A stretch of 64,000 nucleotides of DNA. Origin: Burkholderia pyrrocinia. Lineage in GTDB: Bacteria; Pseudomonadota; Gammaproteobacteria; Burkholderiales; Burkholderiaceae. Each line of letters begins with the position of its first letter. Position 1 is the stretch's first letter. Location: NCBI RefSeq assembly GCF_018417535.1, contig NZ_CP070978.1:992001-1056000 (forward strand). The letters are read 5' to 3'. The translations under genes were made by a program, and so were the position numbers. Shown one piece after another: positions 15,991-24,102 of the stretch. The notes below the pieces were generated by a model. That model saw nothing but the letters and a program-made list of their open reading frames with translations. It did not search any database and had not been told where the DNA came from.

Positions 15991-18225
15991 ATGCCCGCCC
16001 AGTTCAAGACGAGGCCTCGTGCCCTCGTGTCGGCGCTGACCTGCTCCGTTTTCCTGACGCCGCTGCTCGCTTCCGCCGAAACCGCTCCCGCATCCGCACC
16101 TGCCGCCGACCGGCCGGCCGCCGACGTACCGGCGACGCTGCCGACGATCGCGGTCCAGTCGTCCGCGCTGTCGGACATGCAGGTGAAACGCTCGCCGTCG
16201 TACAAGTTCACCGCGCCGCTGCTCGATACGCCGCGCTCGGTCACGGTGATCCCCGAGCAACTGATCAAGGAAAAGAACGTCACGTCGTTCGCGGACGCGC
16301 TGCGCTCGGTGCCGGGCATCACGTTCCTCGGCGGCGACGCGGCCGCGAACCCGTCGGCCGACCGTCCGGTGATCCGCGGCTTCGAATCGCGCAACTCGAT
16401 CTTCGTCGACGGGATGCGCGACTCGGGGCTGCAGAACCGCGAGACGTTCGCCGTCGAGCAGATCAGCGTGATCAAGGGCCCCGATTCGGTCTACGCGGGC
16501 CGCGGCTCGGTGGGCGGCAGCATCGACATCGTCACGAAGACGCCGAAGAACGACAACTTCATCAACAGCAGCATCGGCTTCGGCACCGACGGCTACAAGC
16601 GCGCGACGATCGACGCGAACCGCAAGATCAACGACACGACGGCCGTGCGCCTGAACGTGATGGGCCACGACGCGAACCAGGCCGGCCGCAACGACGTGTA
16701 CAACAAGCGCTGGGGCGTCGCGCCGTCGATCGTGTTCGGGCTGAACACGCCGACCACGGTCACGGTCAGCTACTACCACATGAACTCGTACGACATGCCG
16801 GACTTCAGCGTGCCGTTCCGCGCGTCGGGCGGCACGCCGGTGCCGACCGATCGCGGGCAGTTCTTCGGGCTGAACACGCGCGACTACCGCTACGGGCAGA
16901 CCGACACCGGCGAGGTGCGTGTCGAACATCGCATCAACGACGACTGGAAGCTGAAGAACACGACGATGTTCGGCCGCACGACGCTCGATTACGTGGCGAC
17001 GAATCCGCAGATCCTCGCGTCGAATCCGAACCTGCTGAGCCTGCAGGCGAAGAGCGGCAAGTACGCGACGAACGGCATCGCGAACCAGACCGAGGTGACC
17101 GGTCGCACGAACCTGTTCGGCATGCAGCACACGCTGACGGCCGGCGTCGAATTCAGCCTGGAACAAAACCGCTACGAGGGTTACCTCGTGACCGACGCGA
17201 AAGGCAACAACATCCGCACGGGCGGCCCGTGCTCGGTGGCCGGCAACTGCACGCCGCTCGCGGGCGGCTGGAACCCGAACATGCCGTGGACCGGCAATAT
17301 CGTGCTGAACGGCGACAAGAGCTTCCCCGGCGCGACGACGAACACGCGCACGACCACCGCGTCGGCGTACGTCTTCGATACGGTCAAGCTGACCGAGCAG
17401 TGGCTCTTCAACGCGGGGCTGCGTTTCGACCGCTACGACCTCACCGCGAAGCAGGCCGGCGCGGCCAACCTGTCGAATACGTCGAACCTGTTCAGCTACC
17501 AGTTCGGCCTCGTCTACAAGCCCGTGCGTACCGTGAGCCTGTACGCATCGTACGGCACGTCGTCGAACCCGCCGGGCTCGAACGGCGGCCTCGGCGGCGG
17601 CACCGACCAGATCACCGCGACGAACCGGGATCTCGCCCCCGAGCGCTCGCGCAACATCGAGATCGGCGCGAAGTGGGACGTGCTGCAGGACCAGTTGTCG
17701 CTGACGTCGGCGCTGTTCCAGACAGAAAAGACCAACGCGCGCGTCAGCGACGGCCTCGGTCACACGGTCAATGCGGGCAAGCAGCGCGTGCGCGGCTTCG
17801 AATTCGGCTTCGCGGGCAACATGACGCCGAAGTGGCACGTGTTCGGCGGCTACTCGTACCTGAACGCGATCACGACCGACGCAGGCCCCGGCAGCCCGGG
17901 TGCGTCGGGCCTGCCGATGGTGATGGTGCCGAAGCACAACTTCACGCTGTGGACGAGCTACGACGTGATGCCGAAGCTCACGCTCGGCGCGGGCGCAACG
18001 GTGATGAGCCAGACCTATGCGTCGGTATCCGCGACAACGAAGAAATGGACGCCCGGCTATGCACGCTTCGACGCGGCCGCGACGTGGCGCGTGAACAAGA
18101 CGATGGACGTCCAGTTGAACGTGCAAAACCTGTTCGACAAGAAGTATTACGCGAGCGCGTATCCGATCTACGCGACGTGGGCGCCGGGCCGTTCGGCGAT
18201 GGTCACGCTCAACTTCTATCAGTAA
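15991..18225 (+). CDS. fiu: TonB-dependent catecholate siderophore receptor (Fiu-like)
   Basis: Outer-membrane receptor of 744 residues importing ferric catecholates. Signal peptide within residues 1-30 (ALVSALTCSVFLTPLLASAE); plug domain about 65-190 (TPRSVTVIPEQLIKEKN, RSVPGITFLGG, RPVIRGFESRNSIFVDGMRD, VIKGPDSVYAGRGSVGG); 22-strand barrel thereafter (TTAVRLNVMGHDANQAGRN, EIGAKWDVLQDQLSLTSALF), ending in VTLNFYQ. Segment order and motifs match E. coli Fiu as I recall it. ATG 15991 is used; a TTG at 15979 is less likely. It is monocistronic with its own promoter and a terminator hairpin. Iron control is expected for the family, but no Fur box was identified. Confidence 0.93.
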   Translation: MPAQFKTRPRALVSALTCSVFLTPLLASAETAPASAPAADRPAADVPATLPTIAVQSSALSDMQVKRSPSYKFTAPLLDTPRSVTVIPEQLIKEKNVTSFADALRSVPGITFLGGDAAANPSADRPVIRGFESRNSIFVDGMRDSGLQNRETFAVEQISVIKGPDSVYAGRGSVGGSIDIVTKTPKNDNFINSSIGFGTDGYKRATIDANRKINDTTAVRLNVMGHDANQAGRNDVYNKRWGVAPSIVFGLNTPTTVTVSYYHMNSYDMPDFSVPFRASGGTPVPTDRGQFFGLNTRDYRYGQTDTGEVRVEHRINDDWKLKNTTMFGRTTLDYVATNPQILASNPNLLSLQAKSGKYATNGIANQTEVTGRTNLFGMQHTLTAGVEFSLEQNRYEGYLVTDAKGNNIRTGGPCSVAGNCTPLAGGWNPNMPWTGNIVLNGDKSFPGATTNTRTTTASAYVFDTVKLTEQWLFNAGLRFDRYDLTAKQAGAANLSNTSNLFSYQFGLVYKPVRTVSLYASYGTSSNPPGSNGGLGGGTDQITATNRDLAPERSRNIEIGAKWDVLQDQLSLTSALFQTEKTNARVSDGLGHTVNAGKQRVRGFEFGFAGNMTPKWHVFGGYSYLNAITTDAGPGSPGASGLPMVMVPKHNFTLWTSYDVMPKLTLGAGATVMSQTYASVSATTKKWTPGYARFDAAATWRVNKTMDVQLNVQNLFDKKYYASAYPIYATWAPGRSAMVTLNFYQ

Positions 18226-18253
18226 TACCGGTCTTGCCGGTCGTTCCTGTTGC

Positions 18254-18284
18254 GGCGGGAAGGCGCGACGCGCCCTTCCCGCCC
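18254..18284 (+). terminator. Hairpin terminator after the receptor
   Basis: Inverted repeat GGCGGGAAGGCGCG / CGCGCCCTTCCCGCC with one bulged base, about 30 bp after the stop codon. No T-run. Confidence 0.55.
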
Positions 18285-18288
18285 GCAT

Positions 18289-18480
18289 TCACCACGGCAG
18301 CGAATACGTCTTCACGTCCGTGAAGCGCTTCATCGCTTCCTGCACGCCTTCCTTGCAGCAGAGCCCCGAATCCTTTACGCCACCGAACGGCGTCGGTTTG
18401 CCGACCAGCAGCCGCGCACCACGCGATCGCGTCGTTCACCTGCTGCTCGCAGCACTTCGCGGCCGCTTCGTCGATCACGG
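18289..18480 (-). pseudogene. Aldehyde dehydrogenase remnant (phosphonoacetaldehyde-dehydrogenase-like)
   Basis: On the minus strand one frame reads [19 protein letters not shown] (a mid-domain ALDH segment). After a frame change the next reads [20 protein letters not shown] continuing [14 protein letters not shown] and TGA at 18289-18291, the C-terminus typical of PhnY-like ALDHs. The roughly 120 residues that normally separate these segments, the catalytic region and the N-terminus are missing. This is a deletion-and-frameshift relic. Confidence 0.75.
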
Positions 18481-18523
18481 TGCTGTATGTCGAACGCGCT
18501 CATGCGCTCACGCATTCACACGT

Positions 18524-18847
18524 TCATGCGAGGTGGTAGCGCAGCCAGAAGGTTTCGCGGCATGCGTTGTCGAACGTCAGCCGCGACGGGCTGACCGGCT
18601 GCGCATCGGGATGGCGGACTACGTCGTAATCGATCCAGCATTCGGCGCACAGCAGGTCGGACGGCGCGCGATCCTGCTCGACCGAGCGGCGCACGATCGC
18701 GCCGTTGTCGAAGCGGTATTCGGTTTCGTCGCGCGTGACCTCGACGTCGTCGTCGGTCCAGCGGTCGTGCGACGTCGCGTGCGACACGATCGACACGGGG
18801 CCGGCGAGCCCGTGGATCGCGGCGACGTAGGAAATGAGCTTGTCCAT
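18524..18847 (-). CDS. Hypothetical protein
   Basis: A 107-residue soluble, acidic protein with no family I recognise. It has alternating charged strands (DDVEVTRDETEYRFDNGAIV) and four Cys or aromatic clusters towards the C-terminus (CAECWIDYDVV, ACRETFWLRYHLA). In-frame codons continue upstream, but ATG 18845-18847 gives the first sensible start. It lies 121 bp beyond the DUF969-DUF979-DUF2891 operon on the same strand, so it may be the distal gene of that transcript. Confidence 0.6.
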   Translation of the reverse strand: MDKLISYVAAIHGLAGPVSIVSHATSHDRWTDDDVEVTRDETEYRFDNGAIVRRSVEQDRAPSDLLCAECWIDYDVVRHPDAQPVSPSRLTFDNACRETFWLRYHLA

Positions 18848-18968
18848 GGCGAAGAGGCGAACTGGCGGATGGTCGCTTCGCGCAATGGATGCTGCGCGAA
18901 GCGGCCCGAGCGGCGAGTATAGCCGCGCGTCGATGACCTTGCCGCCGGCGGGGTTTCGCGCCCGCGCG

Positions 18969-19991
18969 CTACGCTTCCAGCGCGAGCAACGCGAACGTCG
19001 CGAGCCAGTGCTCGCCCATGTAGTCGCCGGCCACGTGCGCGAGCGCGCTCGCGAGATGCCGATCGGCCGCGTCGAGCAGCTTCGCGCGCCGCGCATCGCC
19101 TTCCGGCAGCGCGCCGGCGAGCGCACGCTGGCACCATGCACGGCTCAGGTTCAGCCCGTCGAGGTGCGCGATCTTGCCGTCGCTGCGGTCGCTGACCGTC
19201 GCCGGTTCGAACAGCGTCGCCGGCTCGCCGCGCGCGAGATCGGGCAAAAAGCGCGCGAACCAGCCGTCGAATTCGGCCGCCGGCAGCACGCGCCGCATCA
19301 GCTCGGCTTCCATCAGCGCGGGCGACAGGAATTCGTCGCCCGACGGCTCCCATGCCTGGCACGCGACGTCGTTCAGGTGCCAGCGCTTCGCGGTATCGAC
19401 GATCAGCGCCGCGAGCCCGTCGCGCTGCGTGTCGCGCGCGAAGTCGAGCGTGAGCGCCAGCGCGAACGCGGTGTTGAAGTGCGTGCCGACGCGCAGCGGA
19501 TAGGTCGCCTTCGGCAGGAAGGTCTCGAAGCGCGACACGAACAGGTCGGTGAGCGGCGCCATCGTCTTCGCCCAGCGCGCGGCCTGCGGCAGCGCGCCCT
19601 TCAGCGCGAGCCGCTCGAGCTGCGCGGACAGCGCGAGCAGCCACGCCCAGCCGTACGGCCGCTCGAAGCCGCTGTTGTGCGGCAGCGCGAGATACGCGCG
19701 CTCGCCGGCGACGTTCGCGTCGGTGAAGTGCGCGTCGACGATCGCGACGATGCGCTCGGCTTCCGGCAGCGCCGGATAGCGTTCGAGCACGCGCAGCACG
19801 AGCCAGTAGCCGTGCACGCACGAGTGCCAGTCGTAGCTGCCGTAGAAGATCGGATGCAGCGCGCGCGGCCCCTGCACGTCGTGCGGGCCCGCGAGCGCAT
19901 GCGTGAGCTTGTTCGGATATTCGCGGGTCAGGTGCGCGAGCGCGAGCGACGCGAATTTCGACGCGAGTTCGGGCGTGAGTCGGTCGGTCAT
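18969..19991 (-). CDS. DUF2891 family protein
   Basis: A 340-residue soluble, all-helical-looking protein. Conserved-looking blocks are ALHPIFYGSYDWHSCVHGYW near residue 45, LPHNSGFERPYGWAWLLAL near 105, THFNTAFALAL near 165, and HLNDVACQAWEPSGDEFLSP near 205. The architecture resembles alpha/alpha-barrel (six-hairpin) proteins. The many His, Trp and Asp residues in these blocks suggest an enzyme, but no activity is established that I know of. ATG 19989-19991 overlaps the DUF979 stop (ATGA), so it is translationally coupled to that membrane protein. An upstream ATG at 20006 is less likely. Confidence 0.85.
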   Translation of the reverse strand: MTDRLTPELASKFASLALAHLTREYPNKLTHALAGPHDVQGPRALHPIFYGSYDWHSCVHGYWLVLRVLERYPALPEAERIVAIVDAHFTDANVAGERAYLALPHNSGFERPYGWAWLLALSAQLERLALKGALPQAARWAKTMAPLTDLFVSRFETFLPKATYPLRVGTHFNTAFALALTLDFARDTQRDGLAALIVDTAKRWHLNDVACQAWEPSGDEFLSPALMEAELMRRVLPAAEFDGWFARFLPDLARGEPATLFEPATVSDRSDGKIAHLDGLNLSRAWCQRALAGALPEGDARRAKLLDAADRHLASALAHVAGDYMGEHWLATFALLALEA

Positions 19992-20959
19992 GAGGATCTC
20001 GTCCATCGAGTCAGAAGGAATGCAAACGCATACATCAGCAGCGTGTTCACGGCCAGCAACAGCACGGCCGTCGGCCATTGCGCCTTGATCACGCCGTTCT
20101 TGTCCTTCAGTTCGAGCAGCGCCGCCGGCACGATGTTGAAGTTCGCGGCCATCGGCGTCATCAGCGTACCGCAGAAGCCGCTCAGCATCCCGATCGCGCC
20201 GACGATCGCCGGGTTGCCGTGGAACTGGTGGACGATCAGCGGCAGGCCGATACCGGCCGTCATCACCGGAAACGCGGCGAAGCCGTTGCCCATGATCATC
20301 GTGAACAGCGCCATGCCGACCGTGTAGGCCGAGACGACCGCGAACGGCGAATCGATCGGCACCCAGTCCTTCACGAGCCCCGACACCACGCCGCCGACAC
20401 CGGCAACCGCGAACAGCGCGCCGAGCGCCGCGAGCATCTGCGGCAGGATCGCGGCCCAGCCGACCGCGTCCATCGTGTGGCGCGCTTCCTTCAGCGCATG
20501 CACGGGCGAATCGCGCAGCATCGCGAGCGCGACGACGAACGCGACGATCGTGCCGAGCACGAGCGAGATCAGCGTCACGCTCTTCGGGTCGACGAACGGC
20601 ACGCGCTTCAGCGCGAACGTACCGATCAGCGTGACGACCGGGATCAGCAGCGCGGGGAGGAACAGCCGGTTGCCGAAGCGTTGCGCGAGCGACTCGCGCC
20701 GCGCGGCCGCCGCTTCGCCGGCTTCGTCGGACTTGCCGCGTCCGAGCTTGCCCGAGCCCGCGATCATCGCGAGCGCGATCGCGAGGCAGCCCGTCACGAA
20801 ATGCGGCAGCAGCGCGCCGAACAGGAACGTGACCGCGTAGATCGCCCAGAACGCGAAATTGACGGCGCGCCGCGGGTTCGTGCGGTCCGCCAGGTTGAAG
20901 CACGCGAACGCGGCGAACATCAGCCCCGCGAGCGTGTACAGCGATTCGAGGCCGATCAT
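19988..20959 (-). CDS. DUF979 family membrane protein
   Basis: A 323-residue inner-membrane protein with about 9-10 hydrophobic segments (for example LYTLAGLMFAAFACFNLAD near residue 6, SVTLISLVLGTIVAFVVALA near 125). A glycine-rich re-entrant-like motif MIMGNGFAAFPVMTAGIGLP lies near 230 and IGMLSGFCGTLMTPMAANFN near 262. Such paired discontinuous GN/GT loops are typical of ion-transporter-superfamily carriers. It is coupled to DUF969 by a 4-bp overlap and to DUF2891 by another, so the two membrane proteins probably make one two-subunit transporter. The substrate is unproven. Confidence 0.87.
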   Translation of the reverse strand: MIGLESLYTLAGLMFAAFACFNLADRTNPRRAVNFAFWAIYAVTFLFGALLPHFVTGCLAIALAMIAGSGKLGRGKSDEAGEAAAARRESLAQRFGNRLFLPALLIPVVTLIGTFALKRVPFVDPKSVTLISLVLGTIVAFVVALAMLRDSPVHALKEARHTMDAVGWAAILPQMLAALGALFAVAGVGGVVSGLVKDWVPIDSPFAVVSAYTVGMALFTMIMGNGFAAFPVMTAGIGLPLIVHQFHGNPAIVGAIGMLSGFCGTLMTPMAANFNIVPAALLELKDKNGVIKAQWPTAVLLLAVNTLLMYAFAFLLTRWTRSS

Positions 20960-21645
20960 CGCGCGCCCTCCGGCCCCGGCAAGCCGAAGCCGCGCGCCAG
21001 CCGGCGGTCGAGCAGCGCGAGGCGCGTGCAGTGAATCAGCAGCGCGGCGATCGCGGTCGGGATCGCCCACACCGACAGGTGCAGCGGCTCGATGGAGATC
21101 CCGTTCTGTTCGAGAAAGCCCTTGATCAGCAGGATCGACTGGATCGCGATGAAGATGTCCTCGCCGAAGAACACTGCGACGTTGTCGACGCTCGACGCAT
21201 GCGCGCGGATCTGCTGGCGGACCGACTCGGGCAGCTCGCCGTGCCGGTTGACGGCGGCGGCTTCGGCCATCGGCGCGATCAGCGGCCGCACCATCTGCGC
21301 GTGCCCGCCGAGCGACGTGAGGCCGAGCGCGGCCGTCGCCTGGCGCAGCAGGAAATACAGCATCAGCACGCGGCCCGTGGTTGCCGCCTGCACGCGTGAG
21401 ATCATCCTTTTCGCCTGTTCCTTGAGCCCGTTGCGTTCGAGCAGCGCGATCACCGGCAGCGTCAGCCAGATGAGCCCCATGTAGCGGTTTTCGGTGAACG
21501 CCTTGCCGAACGCGCTGACGATGTCGACGAGATTCAGCCCGCCCGCGAGCCCCGTCGCGAGTCCCGCGATCGTGACCACCAGCAACGCATTGAAGCGCAG
21601 CGCGAAACCGATCACGACGATCGGCACCCCAATCAGCACCAGCAT
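20956..21645 (-). CDS. DUF969 family membrane protein
   Basis: A 229-residue inner-membrane protein, the first gene of the operon. It starts MLVLIGVPIVVIGFALRFNA and has about five membrane segments. Other visible features are LIWLTLPVIALLERNGLKEQ near 67, ATAALGLTSLGGHAQMVRPL near 105 (a glycine-rich loop), and an amphipathic acidic region HASSVDNVAVFFGEDIFIAIQ. AGGAGGGG precedes ATG 21643-21645, which decides this start over in-frame codons upstream. Overlaps DUF979 by ATGA. Probably the other half of the carrier formed with DUF979. Confidence 0.87.
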   Translation of the reverse strand: MLVLIGVPIVVIGFALRFNALLVVTIAGLATGLAGGLNLVDIVSAFGKAFTENRYMGLIWLTLPVIALLERNGLKEQAKRMISRVQAATTGRVLMLYFLLRQATAALGLTSLGGHAQMVRPLIAPMAEAAAVNRHGELPESVRQQIRAHASSVDNVAVFFGEDIFIAIQSILLIKGFLEQNGISIEPLHLSVWAIPTAIAALLIHCTRLALLDRRLARGFGLPGPEGAR

Positions 21646-21733
21646 TTCCCCTCCTTGTGTTGGACGCACGGCACCTTCGCAACGCGCCGCCTGCCCGGTT
21701 TGGACCGGGCTCGGACGGCAAAATCTAACACGA

Positions 21734-21776
21734 GACTTTATCGATAAAAAGTCGACGATTTACCGGTTCGGGTAAA
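21734..21776. promoter_or_regulatory. Two palindromes upstream of the DUF969 operon
   Basis: An AT-rich palindrome GACTTTATCGATAAAAAGTC (21734-21753) is followed by a perfect inverted repeat TTTACC-N6-GGTAAA (21759-21776), about 90-130 bp ahead of the DUF969 start. Both stand out from the GC-rich background and are likely regulator-binding sites. Confidence 0.45.
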
Positions 21777-21995
21777 CGTTGAAGCATGCGGACACCTTGC
21801 ACGAGCCGCGTGTCGGCGGTGTTTCATCGGAGGAATCGATCGCCGGCAAGGCCGGCGCGGGCGCGCTGGATTCGACGCGCAATTCCTCGCATTCGGGCGG
21901 CCCGGTGCCCGCCGGCGCGGACCGCCGTCGCGCGTGGCGGAGCCCCGGTGCGCCGACTAAACTGGAAAGCATCGGCAACGGACGGGAGAGCCGCC

Positions 21996-22220
21996 ATGAT
22001 TGACGTATTCCAGACCATCGGCAGCCGCGCGTTCTCCGCTCATCTGGCGAAGGACGGGATGGTGACGCTGATGGAACAGCGCAATGAAGTCGACCGCGTG
22101 ACGCTCGCGACCGCCTATGCCGCGCTCGTGGAGGAGGCCGAGCAGGAAGCCGACCTGCTCGACGCGACGGTCGAAGGGATGATGCGCGCGCTGATCCAGG
22201 GGTACGCGCGCAGCCATTGA
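21996..22220 (+). CDS. Small hypothetical protein
   Basis: A 74-residue, predicted all-helical, strongly acidic protein (AALVEEAEQEADLLDATVEG in the second half) with no membrane segment or recognised family. ATG 21996 has GGGAGAG 6 bases upstream, which makes translation credible. Stand-alone; diverges from the DUF969 operon and converges on the 22269 gene. Function unknown. Confidence 0.6.
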   Translation: MIDVFQTIGSRAFSAHLAKDGMVTLMEQRNEVDRVTLATAYAALVEEAEQEADLLDATVEGMMRALIQGYARSH

Positions 22221-22268
22221 CGGCGCGGCTGCCTATCCGGTGCGCGGCCGGGTGCCCGGTCGCGACCC

Positions 22269-22697
22269 CTATGCGGCCGGCTTGCCGGCGCCCGCGCCGA
22301 ACCACCGGCCCGTGCGCAGTTGCCCGTAGTCGGCCTTCGTGAAGATCCTCGGCAGGTTCGCCACGGCGCCGTTGCTGCCACGGTCGAGCTGTGTCAGGAA
22401 CGCTTCGACGTCGTCGCGGCCGGCGAACAGGATCGTGCTGAAGTAGCGTTCGCGCTCGGCGTCGGACAGGTTCGTCGCGCGCAACCGGTACGGATGGTGA
22501 AGCGCCGCGAACAGGAAGTAATAGCGCTCGGCGTCGTCGCGCAGCACGCGCACCGCGTCCGGCTCGACCGGAAACTCGCGGTAACAGGATGCGTGCCCGC
22601 TCTCGATGCCGATCCGGTACGGCAACCGGCCGTCGCGTTCGATCACGACCGGCGCGTACGGGTCGCGGCTGACGAGGATGGTGTCGGGCGCGGTCAT
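22269..22697 (-). CDS. Hypothetical protein
   Basis: A 142-residue soluble protein of unknown family. N-terminal half is beta-rich (ILVSRDPYAPVVIERDGRL), then ESGHASCYREFPVEPDAVRV and a helical region DDVEAFLTQLDRG. A GAGGAGAAC ribosome site precedes ATG 22695-22697, which fixes the start although the frame stays open upstream. It diverges from the wspF-like gene. Nothing here indicates a function. Confidence 0.65.
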   Translation of the reverse strand: MTAPDTILVSRDPYAPVVIERDGRLPYRIGIESGHASCYREFPVEPDAVRVLRDDAERYYFLFAALHHPYRLRATNLSDAERERYFSTILFAGRDDVEAFLTQLDRGSNGAVANLPRIFTKADYGQLRTGRWFGAGAGKPAA

Positions 22698-23039
22698 TCG
22701 TTCTCCTCGTCCTCTTCGTCGAAGCCGGCACGGTAACATGCCCGCTTCGGCGGCCTGCCGTGGCGAGATCGCAGCCACTTGCATGCACGCGTGCGCCGGC
22801 CCGGCTCCCGTCCCGGCCGGAAACGCCGCATCGTCATAGAGGAAACGCACTGAAACGACACCATGCGCAAATTTTTCGATTGCCGCCGCCCGCGCCGCAT
22901 GACAGCATTCGGGGCGTCGCCAACCGAAAAAGAACGCCGTGCCGTCCGCGCCGATGCCGCCCGACGGCGTCGAACCGGCAGCGCCTTCCATGAACCCGGC
23001 CCACCTCCAACATTACGAACTGACCGGAGAATTCCGCTT

Positions 23040-24044
23040 GTGAACATCGGCATCGTCAACGACCTCCCGCTTGCCGTCGAGGCGATGCGCCGCGCGATCG
23101 CGCGTCGGCCCGAGCACCGCGTGCTGTGGGTCGCGACCGACGGCGCGCAGGCCGTCGAACTGTGCGCCGCGCAACCGCCCGACGTCGTGCTGATGGACCT
23201 GATCATGCCGAAATTCGACGGGATCGAAGCGACGCGGCGGATCATGCGATCCGAACGACCGTGCGCAATCCTGATCGTGACGAGCTGCATCGGCGCGAAC
23301 GCATGGCGCGTGTTCGAGGCGATGGGCGCTGGCGCGCTCGACGCGGTCGATACGCCCCGGCTCGGCGAAGGCACGGCCGGCGACACGACCAGCCTGTTGC
23401 TCGCGAAGATCGACCAGATCGGCCGCCTGCTCGATGCGCCCGGCGGCGCGCGCATCGCCGGCACCGCCCCCCGCGCCGGCGGCGGCCCGCTGGTCGCGAT
23501 CGGCGCATCGGCCGGCGGCCCCGGCGCGCTTGCGTCGATCCTCGGCGGCCTGCCGGCGGATTTCAACGCGCCGATCGTGATCGTGCAGCACGTCGACCGC
23601 GCGTTCGCCGAAGGCATGGCGCAATGGCTCGACGGCCAGACGCCGCTCGCCGTGCGCGTCGCGCGCGAAGGCGACCGCCCGCAGCCGGGCGTCGCGCTGC
23701 TCGCCGCAACCGACGATCACCTGCGCATCACGCGCGCCGGCACGCTCGAATACACGCGCGAGCCGGCCGCCACGCCGTATCGGCCATCGGTCGACGTGTT
23801 CTTCAACAGCCTGACCGAGCACTGGCCCGGCCGCGTGATCGGCGTGCTGCTCACCGGGATGGGACGCGACGGCGCGATCGGCCTGAAGGCGCTGCGGATG
23901 AAGGGCTACCACACGATCGCGCAGGACGAGGCGACGAGCGCCGTGTACGGCATGCCGAAGGCGGCCGCGACGCTCGGCGCGGCGCGCGCGATCCTGCCGC
24001 TCGGACGCATCGCGGGCGAGCTGGCGGCGCTCGCGCGGATCTGA
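23040..24044 (+). CDS. wspF: CheB-type methylesterase response regulator (WspF-like)
   Basis: A 334-residue protein-glutamate methylesterase: N-terminal receiver (phospho-acceptor Asp near 54 in VVLMDLIMPKFDG), linker, then the CheB catalytic domain with GASAGGPGAL (nucleophile Ser near 157), QHVD (His near 184) and LLTGMGRDGAIG (Asp near 277). The start IGIVNDLPLAVEAMRRAI and FEAMGAGALDAVDTP follow Pseudomonas WspF closely. GTG 23040 with GGAGA 9 bases upstream is chosen; an ATG at 22863 would add 59 unconserved residues. In the Wsp system WspF demethylates the receptor and damps WspR activation. The wspA-E genes are not in this window. Confidence 0.88.
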   Translation: MNIGIVNDLPLAVEAMRRAIARRPEHRVLWVATDGAQAVELCAAQPPDVVLMDLIMPKFDGIEATRRIMRSERPCAILIVTSCIGANAWRVFEAMGAGALDAVDTPRLGEGTAGDTTSLLLAKIDQIGRLLDAPGGARIAGTAPRAGGGPLVAIGASAGGPGALASILGGLPADFNAPIVIVQHVDRAFAEGMAQWLDGQTPLAVRVAREGDRPQPGVALLAATDDHLRITRAGTLEYTREPAATPYRPSVDVFFNSLTEHWPGRVIGVLLTGMGRDGAIGLKALRMKGYHTIAQDEATSAVYGMPKAAATLGAARAILPLGRIAGELAALARI

Positions 24045-24102
24045 TCCCGACGATGAACACGCGCAACACCCATGCCTGCCCTTGCGACAACCCGCATCGA
24101 TC

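Noticed and set aside
22863..23039. N-terminal extension of WspF from ATG 22863
   Set aside because: The 59 residues are Arg-rich without similarity; GTG 23040 with GGAGA matches the family start.
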